From positions 248,853 through 312,852 of the forward strand of contig NZ_CXOP01000002.1 of assembly GCF_001269345.1 (NCBI RefSeq): DNA of 64,000 bases, in the 5' to 3' direction. This document shows, piece by piece, positions 8,628-17,335 of this stretch. Each line of letters begins with the position of its first letter. Within the stretch, counting starts at the first letter, position 1. A model generated the notes under the pieces. The model was not told the origin of the DNA. It made no database searches and saw only the letters and a program-made list of their open reading frames with translations. The stretch is from Limnohabitans sp. 2KL-27 (GTDB taxonomy: Bacteria; Pseudomonadota; Gammaproteobacteria; Burkholderiales; Burkholderiaceae_C). A program made the position numbers and the translations under genes.

Positions 8628-10313
8628 TCAGGCTGGGCCGATGTGGCTTCCGATGGCGCGGGCCAGTGCGGTCTGCACGGCCTTGGCGTCCAGCTGGCGC
8701 CAGCGGGCCACCACGTGCTGGTCGGGGCGCAGCAAGTAAGTGGTGCCTGGGCGGGCGTCGTAGCGCTTGGCCACCAGGCCTTGGGTGTCGACGATCACTT
8801 TGAAGCCGGGGATGTTCAAAGCACTGGGGGTGACGATGAGGGGGGTCACTTGGATGGGCGCATCCGCGCGCAGAGGCGCCCCCCCACAGAACGCAAGTTG
8901 CGCCAGGACCTCGGGCGAGGGCACTGCGCCAACGAAGAGCAAAACCTGAAAACCTTGGCCCACTTGGTCGAGCAACCACGCGTCTTGTCCGCTCACGTGC
9001 ACCGGCGCGTCGTCCATCGGCGCACCGGGCACCATCTGGCCTTCAAAGGGCTCGGCATCGGGGGTGTTGAGCACCGATTCCGTCAGAAAGGACGGCATGG
9101 ACAAGCGGCCCGAGTTCACGAGCTTGCGGGCAAAGGGGTAATGCTTGGCCAGCGCCAGCACCTGGTTGCGAAAAGTCTTGCTGGTGCGGCTCTTGGGCGT
9201 GATGAAATCGGTGGAGCGGGTCGAGTTCATGATGTTTTCGTCGGCCGCAAACTGGCGGTCGTGCGCGTAGGTGTCGAGCAGTTTCTCGCTGGCTTGGCCT
9301 TGGATGACCAAGCCCAGCTTCCACATCAGATCGTCCGCGTCCTGAAAGCCCGAGTTGGCCCCGCGTGCGCCAAAGGGCGAGACCTGGTGCGCCGCATCGC
9401 CCACAAACAGCACGCGGCCATGGCGAAAGTCGGTCATGCGCCGGCACTGGAAGGTGTAGATGCTCACCCACTCCAGCTCAAACGGGCGCTCGTCGCCCAG
9501 CATGGCTTGCAGGCGGGGGATGACTTTTTCGGGCTTCTTTTCTTCTTCCGGGTCGGCATCCCAGCCGAGCTGAAAATCAATGCGCCAGACGTTGTTGCTT
9601 TGCTTGTGCAAGAGCACGCTCTGGTTGGGGTGAAAGGGCGGGTCAAACCAGAACCAGCGCTCGGCGGGGTAGTCGGCTTTCATGATCACGTCGGCGATCA
9701 AAAAGCGGTCCTGGAACACCCGGCCCTCGATGTCCAGCCCCAGGTGGCGGCGCACCGGGCTGCGTGCGCCATCGGCCACCACCAGCCAGTCGGCTTCGAT
9801 GTCAAAGCTGCCTTCGGGCGTCTCCACGGTCAGTGTGGCGTGGTCATCGTGCGGGCGGACCGCCGTGACCTTGTGCTGCCAGCGGATGTCGGCACCCAAT
9901 TCAAGCGCGCGTGCAATCAGCATTTCCTCGATGTGGTACTGCTGCAGGTTGATCATGCCGGGGCGCTTGTGCCCCGCGTCGGGCACCAGGTTGAACTGGT
10001 AGACCTCGTCTTCTTCTAAAAAGGTGCGGCCGATGTTCCAGCTCACGCCCATGTCGCAGGCTTGTTCGGCAATGCCCAAACGGTCCAGGATTTCGAGTGA
10101 GCGCTTGGCGTAACAAACCGCCCGCGAGCCGATCGAGACGGTTTTGTCGTCGTCCAGCACCAACACGTCCAAACCCTGCAAGCGGGCATCGATGGCGGCA
10201 GCCAGGCCCACCGGTCCTGCGCCAATGACGATCAGCGGTTTGCGCTGCGGCGGTGTGGACATCAAGTCGGCTGGCGACTTGTAGGGATAGATCGGGTTGA
10301 TGTAGGCACCCAT
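8628..10313 (-). CDS. FAD-dependent aromatic hydroxylase (group A flavin monooxygenase)
   Basis: A 561-residue cytoplasmic flavoprotein of the p-hydroxybenzoate / 3-(3-hydroxyphenyl)propionate hydroxylase type. Dinucleotide-binding GAGPVGLAAAID is near residues 31-42 after a short N-terminal extension, VVADGARSPVRRHLG carries the DG motif, and GRVLFVGDAAHQVSPFGARGAN is the second FAD-binding motif. A C-terminal thioredoxin-like domain follows, as in phenol-type hydroxylases. Start at 10313 is supported by GGAG upstream. Substrate is probably a hydroxylated aromatic acid, with NAD(P)H as donor. No ring-cleavage dioxygenase is adjacent, so the pathway is unidentified. Followed by the DUF2783-like gene. 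Confidence 0.88.
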   Translation of the reverse strand: MGAYINPIYPYKSPADLMSTPPQRKPLIVIGAGPVGLAAAIDARLQGLDVLVLDDDKTVSIGSRAVCYAKRSLEILDRLGIAEQACDMGVSWNIGRTFLEEDEVYQFNLVPDAGHKRPGMINLQQYHIEEMLIARALELGADIRWQHKVTAVRPHDDHATLTVETPEGSFDIEADWLVVADGARSPVRRHLGLDIEGRVFQDRFLIADVIMKADYPAERWFWFDPPFHPNQSVLLHKQSNNVWRIDFQLGWDADPEEEKKPEKVIPRLQAMLGDERPFELEWVSIYTFQCRRMTDFRHGRVLFVGDAAHQVSPFGARGANSGFQDADDLMWKLGLVIQGQASEKLLDTYAHDRQFAADENIMNSTRSTDFITPKSRTSKTFRNQVLALAKHYPFARKLVNSGRLSMPSFLTESVLNTPDAEPFEGQMVPGAPMDDAPVHVSGQDAWLLDQVGQGFQVLLFVGAVPSPEVLAQLAFCGGAPLRADAPIQVTPLIVTPSALNIPGFKVIVDTQGLVAKRYDARPGTTYLLRPDQHVVARWRQLDAKAVQTALARAIGSHIGPA

Positions 10314-10978
10314 GCGTGGTCTCCGGCCATGAGAAAAGCACCGTTCGGTGCGACAGGTGGTAATTTACTATAGTTGAATCAATTTACCTATCCGTAATTT
10401 TGAAATGCCTCTCCATGGAGACTTTTCACGTTGGACAAGCCATTTCAATTATTGAATGTGCATTCAATCTTGCAGCCCACCGCTGTGGTGACTCGGTGAG
10501 CCGCCCATCATATTTTGGCCATCGACCCCATCGGGTGTATCCGTGCCGTTGACACACCGAGTGTTGCCAAGCCAGCAGTCTCGCTCGGTCTTCCCCATCC
10601 GCAACTGGAGCTTGGGCACATCCTTTTTTAGTTAAAAAAAATAATAACCACTATTTATGGATTCAATCCCAAGACCGTGACGACTCAGAACGTGGAGCAG
10701 CCAAAAAATTTATGAATATGAAAATTTGTACACAACAAAAACAATGTGACATGAGCATCATATGATTCATTTTAAAAATTCATTAATATCAATAGATAAA
10801 ATAAATAAATTTTGCCTGATGGTTATTAACTATTTTATAGTATTTAATTGCCGCATTGTTTGAGGGCACGGTTCATGGGAAGTGAGTTCTTGTGAGTAAT
10901 CGTGAGCAATCACACTCTTTGGGGTGTTAAAAACCTTTTGGATTTTTTCACAGTCCACATCAACAAAAAGGTTTTGTC
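10314..10978. other. 665-base intergenic region, increasingly AT-rich
   Basis: No credible gene. Near the hydroxylase start there is a GCACC/GGTGC hairpin (about 10338-10351), and on the minus strand TATAGT, a possible -10. From about 10620 to 10860 the sequence becomes strongly AT-rich with runs such as TTAAAAAAAATAATAA, very unlike the high-GC surroundings. Three GTGAG repeats precede the secretin gene. It marks the left edge of the AT-rich island. Confidence 0.6.
10882..10906. repeat. Three GTGAG direct repeats at exact 10-base spacing
   Basis: GTGAG occurs at 10882-10886, 10892-10896 and 10902-10906, one helical turn apart, 72 bases before the secretin gene start. The last copy is also part of GTGAGCAATCAC, a short dyad. 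The phasing is what a cooperatively binding activator site would show; the binding protein is unknown. Confidence 0.45.
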
Positions 10979-12904
10979 ATGAAAGTTCCCTACAGATTGC
11001 TGCCATTGGCATTGATCGTCATGTCGATCAGCGCTTGCTCGACCATGGATAACCCAAAGAATTCATTCAATTCCTCACCGCTCAAACCCGCTGATTACAT
11101 CAAACCCAGTTTCGCCAAAAAATCTGACCCCACCAATGCCCAGCAGCTCATGCAGAGCGGAACCGACTATTTACAAAAAGGTGATCTGCAAAAAGCCCAT
11201 TCCGTTTTCAGTGTTGCCTTGAAACTTGATATCAGAAATGCTGGACTCCATTTCCTGAATGGTTTGACCTACCAAATGATGTATGAAGCAGGTGATGAAG
11301 CCAGCTTTGACTTGGCAGTGACTGGTTTTAACACTGCACTTTCACTGGATGAAAATTTAGAACCTGCACAGCTTCAATTGGGACAGCTTTATATTTCAGC
11401 TAAAAAATATGATTTGGCACAAAAAGTATTTTCTGAAGCTTACGCCGGCAATTCCAAGTCAACACGCGCATTGATGGGGATGGCCCAGTCTTCAATCTTG
11501 GCGGGAGACATGAAGTCATCTTATTGGGCCACTGTTAAATTAGAAGCACTGGGCACAAAAAGCCCAGAATTTTTAAGACTGAAAGCCATCCAAGCCGCGT
11601 TGGCACAAAGCCCTGAAAAAGCCAAGGCTTACGCCAAGCAATATGCGCAGCTTGCCAATGAAAAGGGTGCAACCAGCGATGTTGACTACGTCAACAATCG
11701 CGTTGATAAACTGTTGACGATGAACACCAGCTGGAGCGCTCCAGCCAACAGCGGCATTCAAATCGCACAAGCCGATACCGGTGGCAAATCCAAGGAAGAA
11801 GCCAAAGAGGGCGCCGCTGAAGAGTCGAAAGAAAGTGTTGCTGGAGCGCATCAACTGTGGTGGCGTTGCGATCCAAATCCGGGCTTGTCTTTGCAAAAAG
11901 ACGGTTTACCGCAGCTTCAGCTGCCAGTGACAGAAGAAAACGCCACAACGCTGACTTTGCCAAAGCCATGTGCCGGTGAAAAGCCTCCGATGGCCATGAT
12001 TGAAGTGACCATGATTCGAACCGAAGAATCCATGACACGCATGCAAGGTATCAACCTGTTGGACGGCCTGAAAATGGTGAAAGACACATTTTTGGATGCC
12101 GATAAACGCAGGGTCATTGGCAATGACGACACGATCACCACAAGTGCAGCATCGTTGATGTACTCTTTGAATATTGCCAATTCACTGTTTGCAAAAAATG
12201 AAGTGATTGCGCGCCCAAGTCTTTCAGCTGTAGACCGCTTACCTTCTGTGTTTTTCAGCGGTCGCACTGTTTCAATTGCAAGCGGCACGGTCAATACTGG
12301 CTTTTCATTATCTGACAAATCAGTGGGTACAAGCTTGTCCATCACCCCGACGTTCGTGGATGATGACAATGTGTTGCTCTCCATCCGATCCAGCCGTTCT
12401 TTCATTGAGCCATCAGAAGGTGTAAATATCGCATTGGTTCAATCAAGGAATGCCGTCAATGCCAGCGCCCGCGTGAAGTTCGGTCAAACTTATGTTTTGA
12501 ATGGCATGATTGAACGTGAGAAAGACAATGTGAATACTGGTTTTCCAATATTAATGGATATTCCAATCATACAAAATCTGTTCTCGAAGAGTGTCAAAAT
12601 AGACTTTAACCGTCAAATATTAACGCTGGTCACAGTTCGCAGATTGGTCGATGACAAAGACTCAATCCATCTTGCCAAAAATCCAACTGGAACGATCAAT
12701 GGCCATAAATTGGCCAGCGAGGTTCAAGAGTTCATTGATCTTCAGTCCAACCAAACCGTGATGGATGAAGTTCTCAATGGCCTCAGAAAAGACAACAGCT
12801 TGTACAAGCGTCTTCGGAACAAAGATGTGGTTCAAGAAAGCTACAGCTCGCAATCGATGATTCAAAGACTGCTGATGGATTTGAAAGAACTTGCTTATTT
12901 CTAA
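10979..12904 (+). CDS. TPR-containing secretin lipoprotein (type II/III secretion secretin family)
   Basis: A 641-residue protein with a lipoprotein signal ending SISAC (Cys20), so probably outer-membrane anchored. Residues about 50-170 hold TPR-like repeats (GTDYLQKGDLQKAHSVFSVAL; LQLGQLYISAKKYDLAQKVF). A linker rich in K, E and A (about 265-290) leads to the secretin core from about 330: GTSLSITPTFVDDDNVLLSIR, then FGQTYVLNGMIERE, GFPILMDIPIIQNLFSK and LTLVTVRRL, matching the C-terminal secretin beta-domain. The S-domain-like tail is about 90 residues. The gene is AT-rich against its surroundings and no ATPase, inner-membrane platform or pilin gene is near, so its assembly partners are unknown. 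RBS AAGG is present and a strong terminator follows. Confidence 0.8.
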   Translation: MKVPYRLLPLALIVMSISACSTMDNPKNSFNSSPLKPADYIKPSFAKKSDPTNAQQLMQSGTDYLQKGDLQKAHSVFSVALKLDIRNAGLHFLNGLTYQMMYEAGDEASFDLAVTGFNTALSLDENLEPAQLQLGQLYISAKKYDLAQKVFSEAYAGNSKSTRALMGMAQSSILAGDMKSSYWATVKLEALGTKSPEFLRLKAIQAALAQSPEKAKAYAKQYAQLANEKGATSDVDYVNNRVDKLLTMNTSWSAPANSGIQIAQADTGGKSKEEAKEGAAEESKESVAGAHQLWWRCDPNPGLSLQKDGLPQLQLPVTEENATTLTLPKPCAGEKPPMAMIEVTMIRTEESMTRMQGINLLDGLKMVKDTFLDADKRRVIGNDDTITTSAASLMYSLNIANSLFAKNEVIARPSLSAVDRLPSVFFSGRTVSIASGTVNTGFSLSDKSVGTSLSITPTFVDDDNVLLSIRSSRSFIEPSEGVNIALVQSRNAVNASARVKFGQTYVLNGMIEREKDNVNTGFPILMDIPIIQNLFSKSVKIDFNRQILTLVTVRRLVDDKDSIHLAKNPTGTINGHKLASEVQEFIDLQSNQTVMDEVLNGLRKDNSLYKRLRNKDVVQESYSSQSMIQRLLMDLKELAYF

Positions 12905-12945
12905 ATTATTTTGATGATTAACAATCAAAATTAAGGCCCAAAAAA

Positions 12946-12976
12946 GACTCCAGCTCATTTGCTGGAGTCTTTTTTT
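12946..12976 (+). terminator. Strong intrinsic terminator after the secretin gene
   Basis: GACTCCAGC (12946-12954) and GCTGGAGTC (12961-12969) form a perfect nine-pair stem with a six-base loop, followed by seven T. A run of A precedes the stem, so it may also work on the other strand. Confidence 0.92.
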
Positions 12977-13140
12977 CCGCTTAGATTTATCAAATGGGCA
13001 GCCTGTATCTGACACCAATTCGTCAACGATCGATTACATGGTTCGCAATCGTAGGGTCGCCACGGATTCTGCTGGCATCCAACTCAAATGCGCGAATTAT
13101 TTCCTCAAAAGATCATCCTCATCTCTAAAAAGCCAAGTCC

Positions 13141-15213
13141 ATGTTTTACTTTTCGGCCACCATCTTCACAAGTGCATTTCTATTATTCATGGTGCAGCCC
13201 ATTATTGCCAAACAAATTCTTCCTTGGTTTGGAGGCTCGTCGGCCGTATGGACAACTTGCATGGTTTTCTTCCAGATGATTTTGCTTTTGGGTTATTGGT
13301 ATGCTGATTTTGTTGTGCGCAAACTGACCAACCGAACTCAAGCTATTTTCCACTCAACAGTGGTTATTTTTTCTTTAATTTGTTTGCCCATCATTGCAAG
13401 TAACGAATGGAAGCCAACCGCTGACACAGAGCCTGGAACAAGAATTTTGTTACTTTTAACGGTAACAGTCGGTTTGCCGTATTTGCTGCTTTCCACAACA
13501 GGGCCACTGGTGCAGGCTTGGTTTGCGCGTTGCTATCCACAGGCCAAGGTATACAGGCTGTTTGCCTTGTCCAACTTTGCTTCACTCATCTCGTTACTTG
13601 CATACCCTCCACTGATTGAACCGCACATTGATTTGCAAAGCCAAGCATGGTTATGGAGTGGTGTTTATGCGGTCTATGCTTTGCTGATTGTTGTATCTGC
13701 TTGGCACTCTGTTCGACAAGGCGTGGTCAGTCAATTACAAAAATCAACTGAAACTCAAATAGGCCCTGTTGGCGATGCGCCTGCCAAACAGGATTACATG
13801 CTTTGGATTTTACTGGCCACTCTCGGATCAGTATTGCTCTTGTCATTTACCAATCACATCACACAAAATATTGCGTCTGTTCCTTTTTTATGGATAGTTC
13901 CTTTGGTACTGTACTTGGTGACTTTTATTTTGGTATTTGACGTGGGCAGCTCAAGAGGTAAAAGTGGTTGGTACTCAAGATTGGTTTTTATACCCTTGTT
14001 GTTTGCTTTACTAATTATTACAACCTATGGCATGTATGAAGGCTTTGCCTCTACCATGAACATTTATATTGCATTGCCATTATTTTGTATTTTATTATTT
14101 GTGGGTTGCATGTTTTGTCATGGTGAGTTGGCTTCACTTCGGCCAGCAACTCAATACATCACTCAATTTTATCTGTGCATGTCAATCGGCGGTGCTGCGG
14201 GCGGCCTCATGGTTGGGTTACTGGCGCCATTGGTTTTTAATTCTTTCGCAGAACTGCCTTTGGCGCTTATTTCATGCGGTCTTTTAGCGAGCTTTGTGAT
14301 GTGGAAAGCGCCTTCTGGTGCGATCCAGTCCAAGCTCAATTCAACGTTGATCAGTTGCGCCATCGCTTTAACTTGTGCGATGAGTTGGTTTTTATGGCAA
14401 GAGTCACAAACAAGCGAAGAAACGCTTTTGCAGCACAGAGATTTTTACGGCACTTTACGTGTTTCAGAATCTGATAAAAACATGACGCCTGAGTCTGTGC
14501 GTGACTTGTACCACGGGGTCATTAGCCATGGTTGGGAACACACCTACGAGCCACTGCGCTCTAAACCTGTCAGCTATTTTGGCCCAGGCACTGGCATCGC
14601 TCGAACAATTGATTTTTACCAACAAGAAGAGCCCTCTGTTCGGGTCGGCGTTCTGGGTTTGGGTATCGGAATTTTGACCTCTTATGGCCGTCAAGCTGAT
14701 AGTTTTCGCATATACGAGTTGGTGCCCGCGGTCATTGATATTGCCAAAAAGTACTTTTGGTATTTACCCTCTTCCAAATCCAAAATCGATTACGTGGTGG
14801 GTGATGGGCGCTTGAGCCTGGAAAGAGAACAATCCAATGAGTTCCATATGCTCAGCGTGGATGCGTTCTCTTCTGACTCCATTCCGATGCATCTGATGAC
14901 TGTTGAGGCTTTGCAAGTCTATAAAAAACAAATCAAAAGTGACGGCGCAATTGTTTATAACGTCACCAATCGCTTGATCAATTTGGCCCCTATGGTCAAA
15001 TTGATTGCAGACCAAGAAGGGATGGAAGCGATCTTAATTGCCAATAGACCCTCAGAGTCTGATCTTTATCCCACGGATTTTGTGGTGGTGACCCATAACA
15101 AAAAATTAATTGCCGCATTAAAAAATACACAAGACTTCATGCCCATTGAGACATTGCCTAAGATCAAGGCCTGGACTGATAGTTATAACAACTTGTTTGA
15201 TGTGTTGCGGTAG
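13141..15213 (+). CDS. Fused membrane / spermidine synthase-like protein
   Basis: A 690-residue protein. Residues 1 to about 430 are a polytopic membrane region starting FLLFMVQPIIAKQILPWFGGS, the usual opening of fused MFS/spermidine synthase proteins. The C-terminal part is a SAM-type Rossmann domain: RVGVLGLGIGILTSYG near residue 500, then an acidic IYELVP and VVGDGRLSLE, VDAFSSDSIP. The glycine-rich motif is LGLGIG rather than the canonical IGGGDG of true spermidine synthases, so aminopropyl transfer is doubtful. Base composition is AT-rich like the upstream secretin, separated from it by a terminator and 164 bases. No clear ribosome-binding site. Function unknown. Confidence 0.8.
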   Translation: MFYFSATIFTSAFLLFMVQPIIAKQILPWFGGSSAVWTTCMVFFQMILLLGYWYADFVVRKLTNRTQAIFHSTVVIFSLICLPIIASNEWKPTADTEPGTRILLLLTVTVGLPYLLLSTTGPLVQAWFARCYPQAKVYRLFALSNFASLISLLAYPPLIEPHIDLQSQAWLWSGVYAVYALLIVVSAWHSVRQGVVSQLQKSTETQIGPVGDAPAKQDYMLWILLATLGSVLLLSFTNHITQNIASVPFLWIVPLVLYLVTFILVFDVGSSRGKSGWYSRLVFIPLLFALLIITTYGMYEGFASTMNIYIALPLFCILLFVGCMFCHGELASLRPATQYITQFYLCMSIGGAAGGLMVGLLAPLVFNSFAELPLALISCGLLASFVMWKAPSGAIQSKLNSTLISCAIALTCAMSWFLWQESQTSEETLLQHRDFYGTLRVSESDKNMTPESVRDLYHGVISHGWEHTYEPLRSKPVSYFGPGTGIARTIDFYQQEEPSVRVGVLGLGIGILTSYGRQADSFRIYELVPAVIDIAKKYFWYLPSSKSKIDYVVGDGRLSLEREQSNEFHMLSVDAFSSDSIPMHLMTVEALQVYKKQIKSDGAIVYNVTNRLINLAPMVKLIADQEGMEAILIANRPSESDLYPTDFVVVTHNKKLIAALKNTQDFMPIETLPKIKAWTDSYNNLFDVLR

Positions 15214-15439
15214 TCCTATTTCCAGGCAGGCAGGGCGCAGGCCACATCCACCTTTGTGCTCGTTGGTGCGGTAAGGACACACCCCACCAACTGAGCGAGT
15301 CCCAAGGCAGGCGATGGGCATTGCCCAGCACCGGATGCAGGGCCCTCGCCTCAAACAAGGTGGAAGTCATTTCATCATCGTGTTTTACTGCTGCATCGCG
15401 TTGTCCCCATTTGGGCTTGGCTTGCGGCCCCGCACCAGG

Positions 15440-15472
15440 TTGACAGCATGAAAAACGATCTCAGGCTATGCT
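15440..15472 (+). promoter_or_regulatory. Possible promoter of the FadR-type regulator gene
   Basis: TTGACA at 15440-15445 is a perfect -35 box and TATGCT at 15467-15472 a good -10, but they are 21 bases apart, longer than the usual 16-18. If used, transcription would start near 15479, just before the dyad at 15486. The preceding stretch from the 15213 stop is GC-rich with no gene; the composition returns to that of the bulk of the window here. Confidence 0.35.
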
Positions 15473-15485
15473 TCAGAATCGTCTT

Positions 15486-15496
15486 TTGTATGACAA
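15486..15496. promoter_or_regulatory. FadR-subfamily operator (TNGTNNNACNA) for autoregulation
   Basis: TTGTATGACAA fits exactly the recognition pattern TNGTNNNACNA known for the FadR subfamily of GntR regulators. It lies four bases before the ATG at 15501 and downstream of the presumed transcription start, where a bound repressor would block its own gene. Confidence 0.6.
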
Positions 15497-15500
15497 CTTC

Positions 15501-16274
15501 ATGATCCAGCATTTCACCCCCGTGTCCAGCGGCGCTCGCCTGTCTGACCAGGTGGCCGAGCAACTGGCCAACGAAATCAAACAAGGCCGTCTTTTGCCCG
15601 GCGACAAACTACCCACCGAGGCACGCTTGGTCGAGCAGTTTGAAGTGAGCCGCACCGTGGTGCGCGAAGCGGTGTCTCGGCTCAAGTCCTTGGGCCTGGT
15701 CGACTCACGCCAAGGCAGCGGGGTGTTTGTGAACCCCCAATTGCCCTTTGCACCGCTCAACTTCGAGGCCCGGCATGCCGCCTCGCAAGAGGCGGTGATC
15801 CAAATGGTGGAGGTGCGCCGCGCACTGGAAGCCGAGGTGGCCGCGTTGGCGGCCGAACGGCGCAACGCACGCGATATTCGCAAGATCGAGCAAGCCGTCC
15901 AGGCCCTTGATGCGGCTGTCCAGTCGGGCGGCGATGGTGTGGCCGAAGACGTCAAGTTTCACCGGGCCATTGCCGACGCCACGTGCAACCCTTTCCTGAT
16001 CCAGACGCTGGAGTACTTGGGCCAGTTTTTGCATGGGGCCACTCAAGTGACCCGCGCCAACGAGGCCCGGCGCATGGACTTTGCGGCCGAAGTGCAAACC
16101 GAGCACCAGGCCATCTTGCAAGCCGTCAAAGCCGGTGATGCCGCTGCGGCCAGACAAGCCGCCGCCACGCACATGGGCAACGCCATCACCCGCATCCGCA
16201 GCGCAGACCCGGCCTTTTGGGTGCAAGAAGGCGAGCGGCTGGCACAGCCCCTGGTCAAAGGGCTGCGGCCTTGA
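15501..16274 (+). CDS. FadR-type GntR family transcriptional regulator
   Basis: A 257-residue DNA-binding protein. The N-terminal winged helix-turn-helix reads LSDQVAEQLANEIKQGRLLPGDKLPTE (split here as two parts) followed by FEVSRTVVREAVSRL and GSGVFV, the GntR signature. The C-terminal FCD domain keeps the metal-type histidines in EDVKFHRAIADA, TEHQAIL and ATHMGN. The ATG at 15501 is preferred because a perfect operator lies directly upstream; an ATG at 15468 would add 11 residues and put that operator inside the gene. Convergent with the Bug protein gene, one base apart. Likely controls itself and the Bug/lyase/SDR genes beside it in response to a carboxylic acid. Confidence 0.88.
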   Translation: MIQHFTPVSSGARLSDQVAEQLANEIKQGRLLPGDKLPTEARLVEQFEVSRTVVREAVSRLKSLGLVDSRQGSGVFVNPQLPFAPLNFEARHAASQEAVIQMVEVRRALEAEVAALAAERRNARDIRKIEQAVQALDAAVQSGGDGVAEDVKFHRAIADATCNPFLIQTLEYLGQFLHGATQVTRANEARRMDFAAEVQTEHQAILQAVKAGDAAAARQAAATHMGNAITRIRSADPAFWVQEGERLAQPLVKGLRP

Positions 16275-16275
16275 A

Positions 16276-17307
16276 TCACTCGGCCTTGATGTTGGCCGAC
16301 TTGACCACCGCCGCGTAGCGCGACAGGTCACGCGCCATGTCGCGGCCAAACTTCTCCGGGCCGCCGGGGCTGGCGGTGATGCCCAAGGTGTTCAAGCGCT
16401 CGCGCACGGCAGGGTCATTGAGCACCGCGTTCAGCTCGGTGTTGAGCTTGTCCACAATGGCCCGAGGCGTTTTGGCCGGGGCCAGCAAGCCCACCCAGGA
16501 GTTGATGTCGAAATCGGTCACGCCCGATTCGATGAAAGTGGGCACATCGGGCATGGACGGTGCGCGCTGTGCACTGGACACCGCCACCGCATGCAATTTG
16601 CCCGACTTGACGTGCTGGATCGCGCCCGCCACAGCGGTGTAGACCAGCGGGATGGTGCCGCCCATCACATCGATCATGGCCTGGCCACCGCCTTTGTAGG
16701 GAATGTGCGTCAGGTTGGCGCCCGTGCGCTGCTTGAGCAATTCACCCGCGATGTGCGGCGTGCCGCCCGTGCCGGAGGTGCCATACGACAGGCCGCCCGA
16801 TTGGGTTTTGGACAAGGCGATCACTTGCTGCAGCGACTTGGCGGGCACGCCGGGGTGCGACACCAAAATCAGGATGGCATCGCCGATCTTGCCGATCGGG
16901 GCAAAGTCTTTGGCGGTGTCAAAGCCCACCTTGGTAAAGACGTGCGGGTTGATCACCAGCGTGCCGTCAAAGCCCAACAGCAAGGTGTAGCCATCGGGCT
17001 CGGCCGCGGCCACCATTTGCGTGCCGATGTTGCCCGAAGCGCCCGGCTTGTTGTCCACGATCACCTGTTGGCCCAGGCGCTTGGACAGCTGCTCGGCGAT
17101 CAGGCGGCCGCTGGTGTCGGTCACGCCGCCGGTGGCAAAGGGCACCACCAGACGAATGGGTTTGGCGGGGTAGGCCGATTGCGCTTGCGCCGTGCTCGCG
17201 CTCAAGGCCAGTCCCCCGCAGGCAGCGGCGATGAGGCCTGTGCCCTTGGCGGCATTCAGAACAGTTTTCAGCCATTGGCGGCGGGGTGTTGTCGTGGTCT
17301 TGGTCAT
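16276..17307 (-). CDS. Bug/TctC family periplasmic substrate-binding protein (first of four)
   Basis: A 343-residue exported binding protein. An R-R-Q-W-L-K stretch and a hydrophobic segment ending ASTAQAQ form the signal peptide. The mature part starts with AYPAKPIRLVVPFATGG and continues VIVDNKPGASGNIG and IPYKGGGQAMIDVMGG, the standard Bug (Bordetella uptake gene) motifs. These proteins bind carboxylates, amino acids or aromatic acids for tripartite tricarboxylate transporters, but no TctA/TctB membrane genes are present. The start at 17307 has GGAGACC upstream. It is 28 bases downstream of the lyase-family gene, so the two are likely cotranscribed. Confidence 0.92.
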   Translation of the reverse strand: MTKTTTTPRRQWLKTVLNAAKGTGLIAAACGGLALSASTAQAQSAYPAKPIRLVVPFATGGVTDTSGRLIAEQLSKRLGQQVIVDNKPGASGNIGTQMVAAAEPDGYTLLLGFDGTLVINPHVFTKVGFDTAKDFAPIGKIGDAILILVSHPGVPAKSLQQVIALSKTQSGGLSYGTSGTGGTPHIAGELLKQRTGANLTHIPYKGGGQAMIDVMGGTIPLVYTAVAGAIQHVKSGKLHAVAVSSAQRAPSMPDVPTFIESGVTDFDINSWVGLLAPAKTPRAIVDKLNTELNAVLNDPAVRERLNTLGITASPGGPEKFGRDMARDLSRYAAVVKSANIKAE

Positions 17308-17335
17308 GTGGGTCTCCGGAAGGTTTTAGAGGGAA

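Noticed and set aside
15214-15467. Possible remnant coding sequence between the AT-rich island and the FadR gene
   Set aside because: Only short open frames on both strands without recognisable motifs; treated as non-coding.
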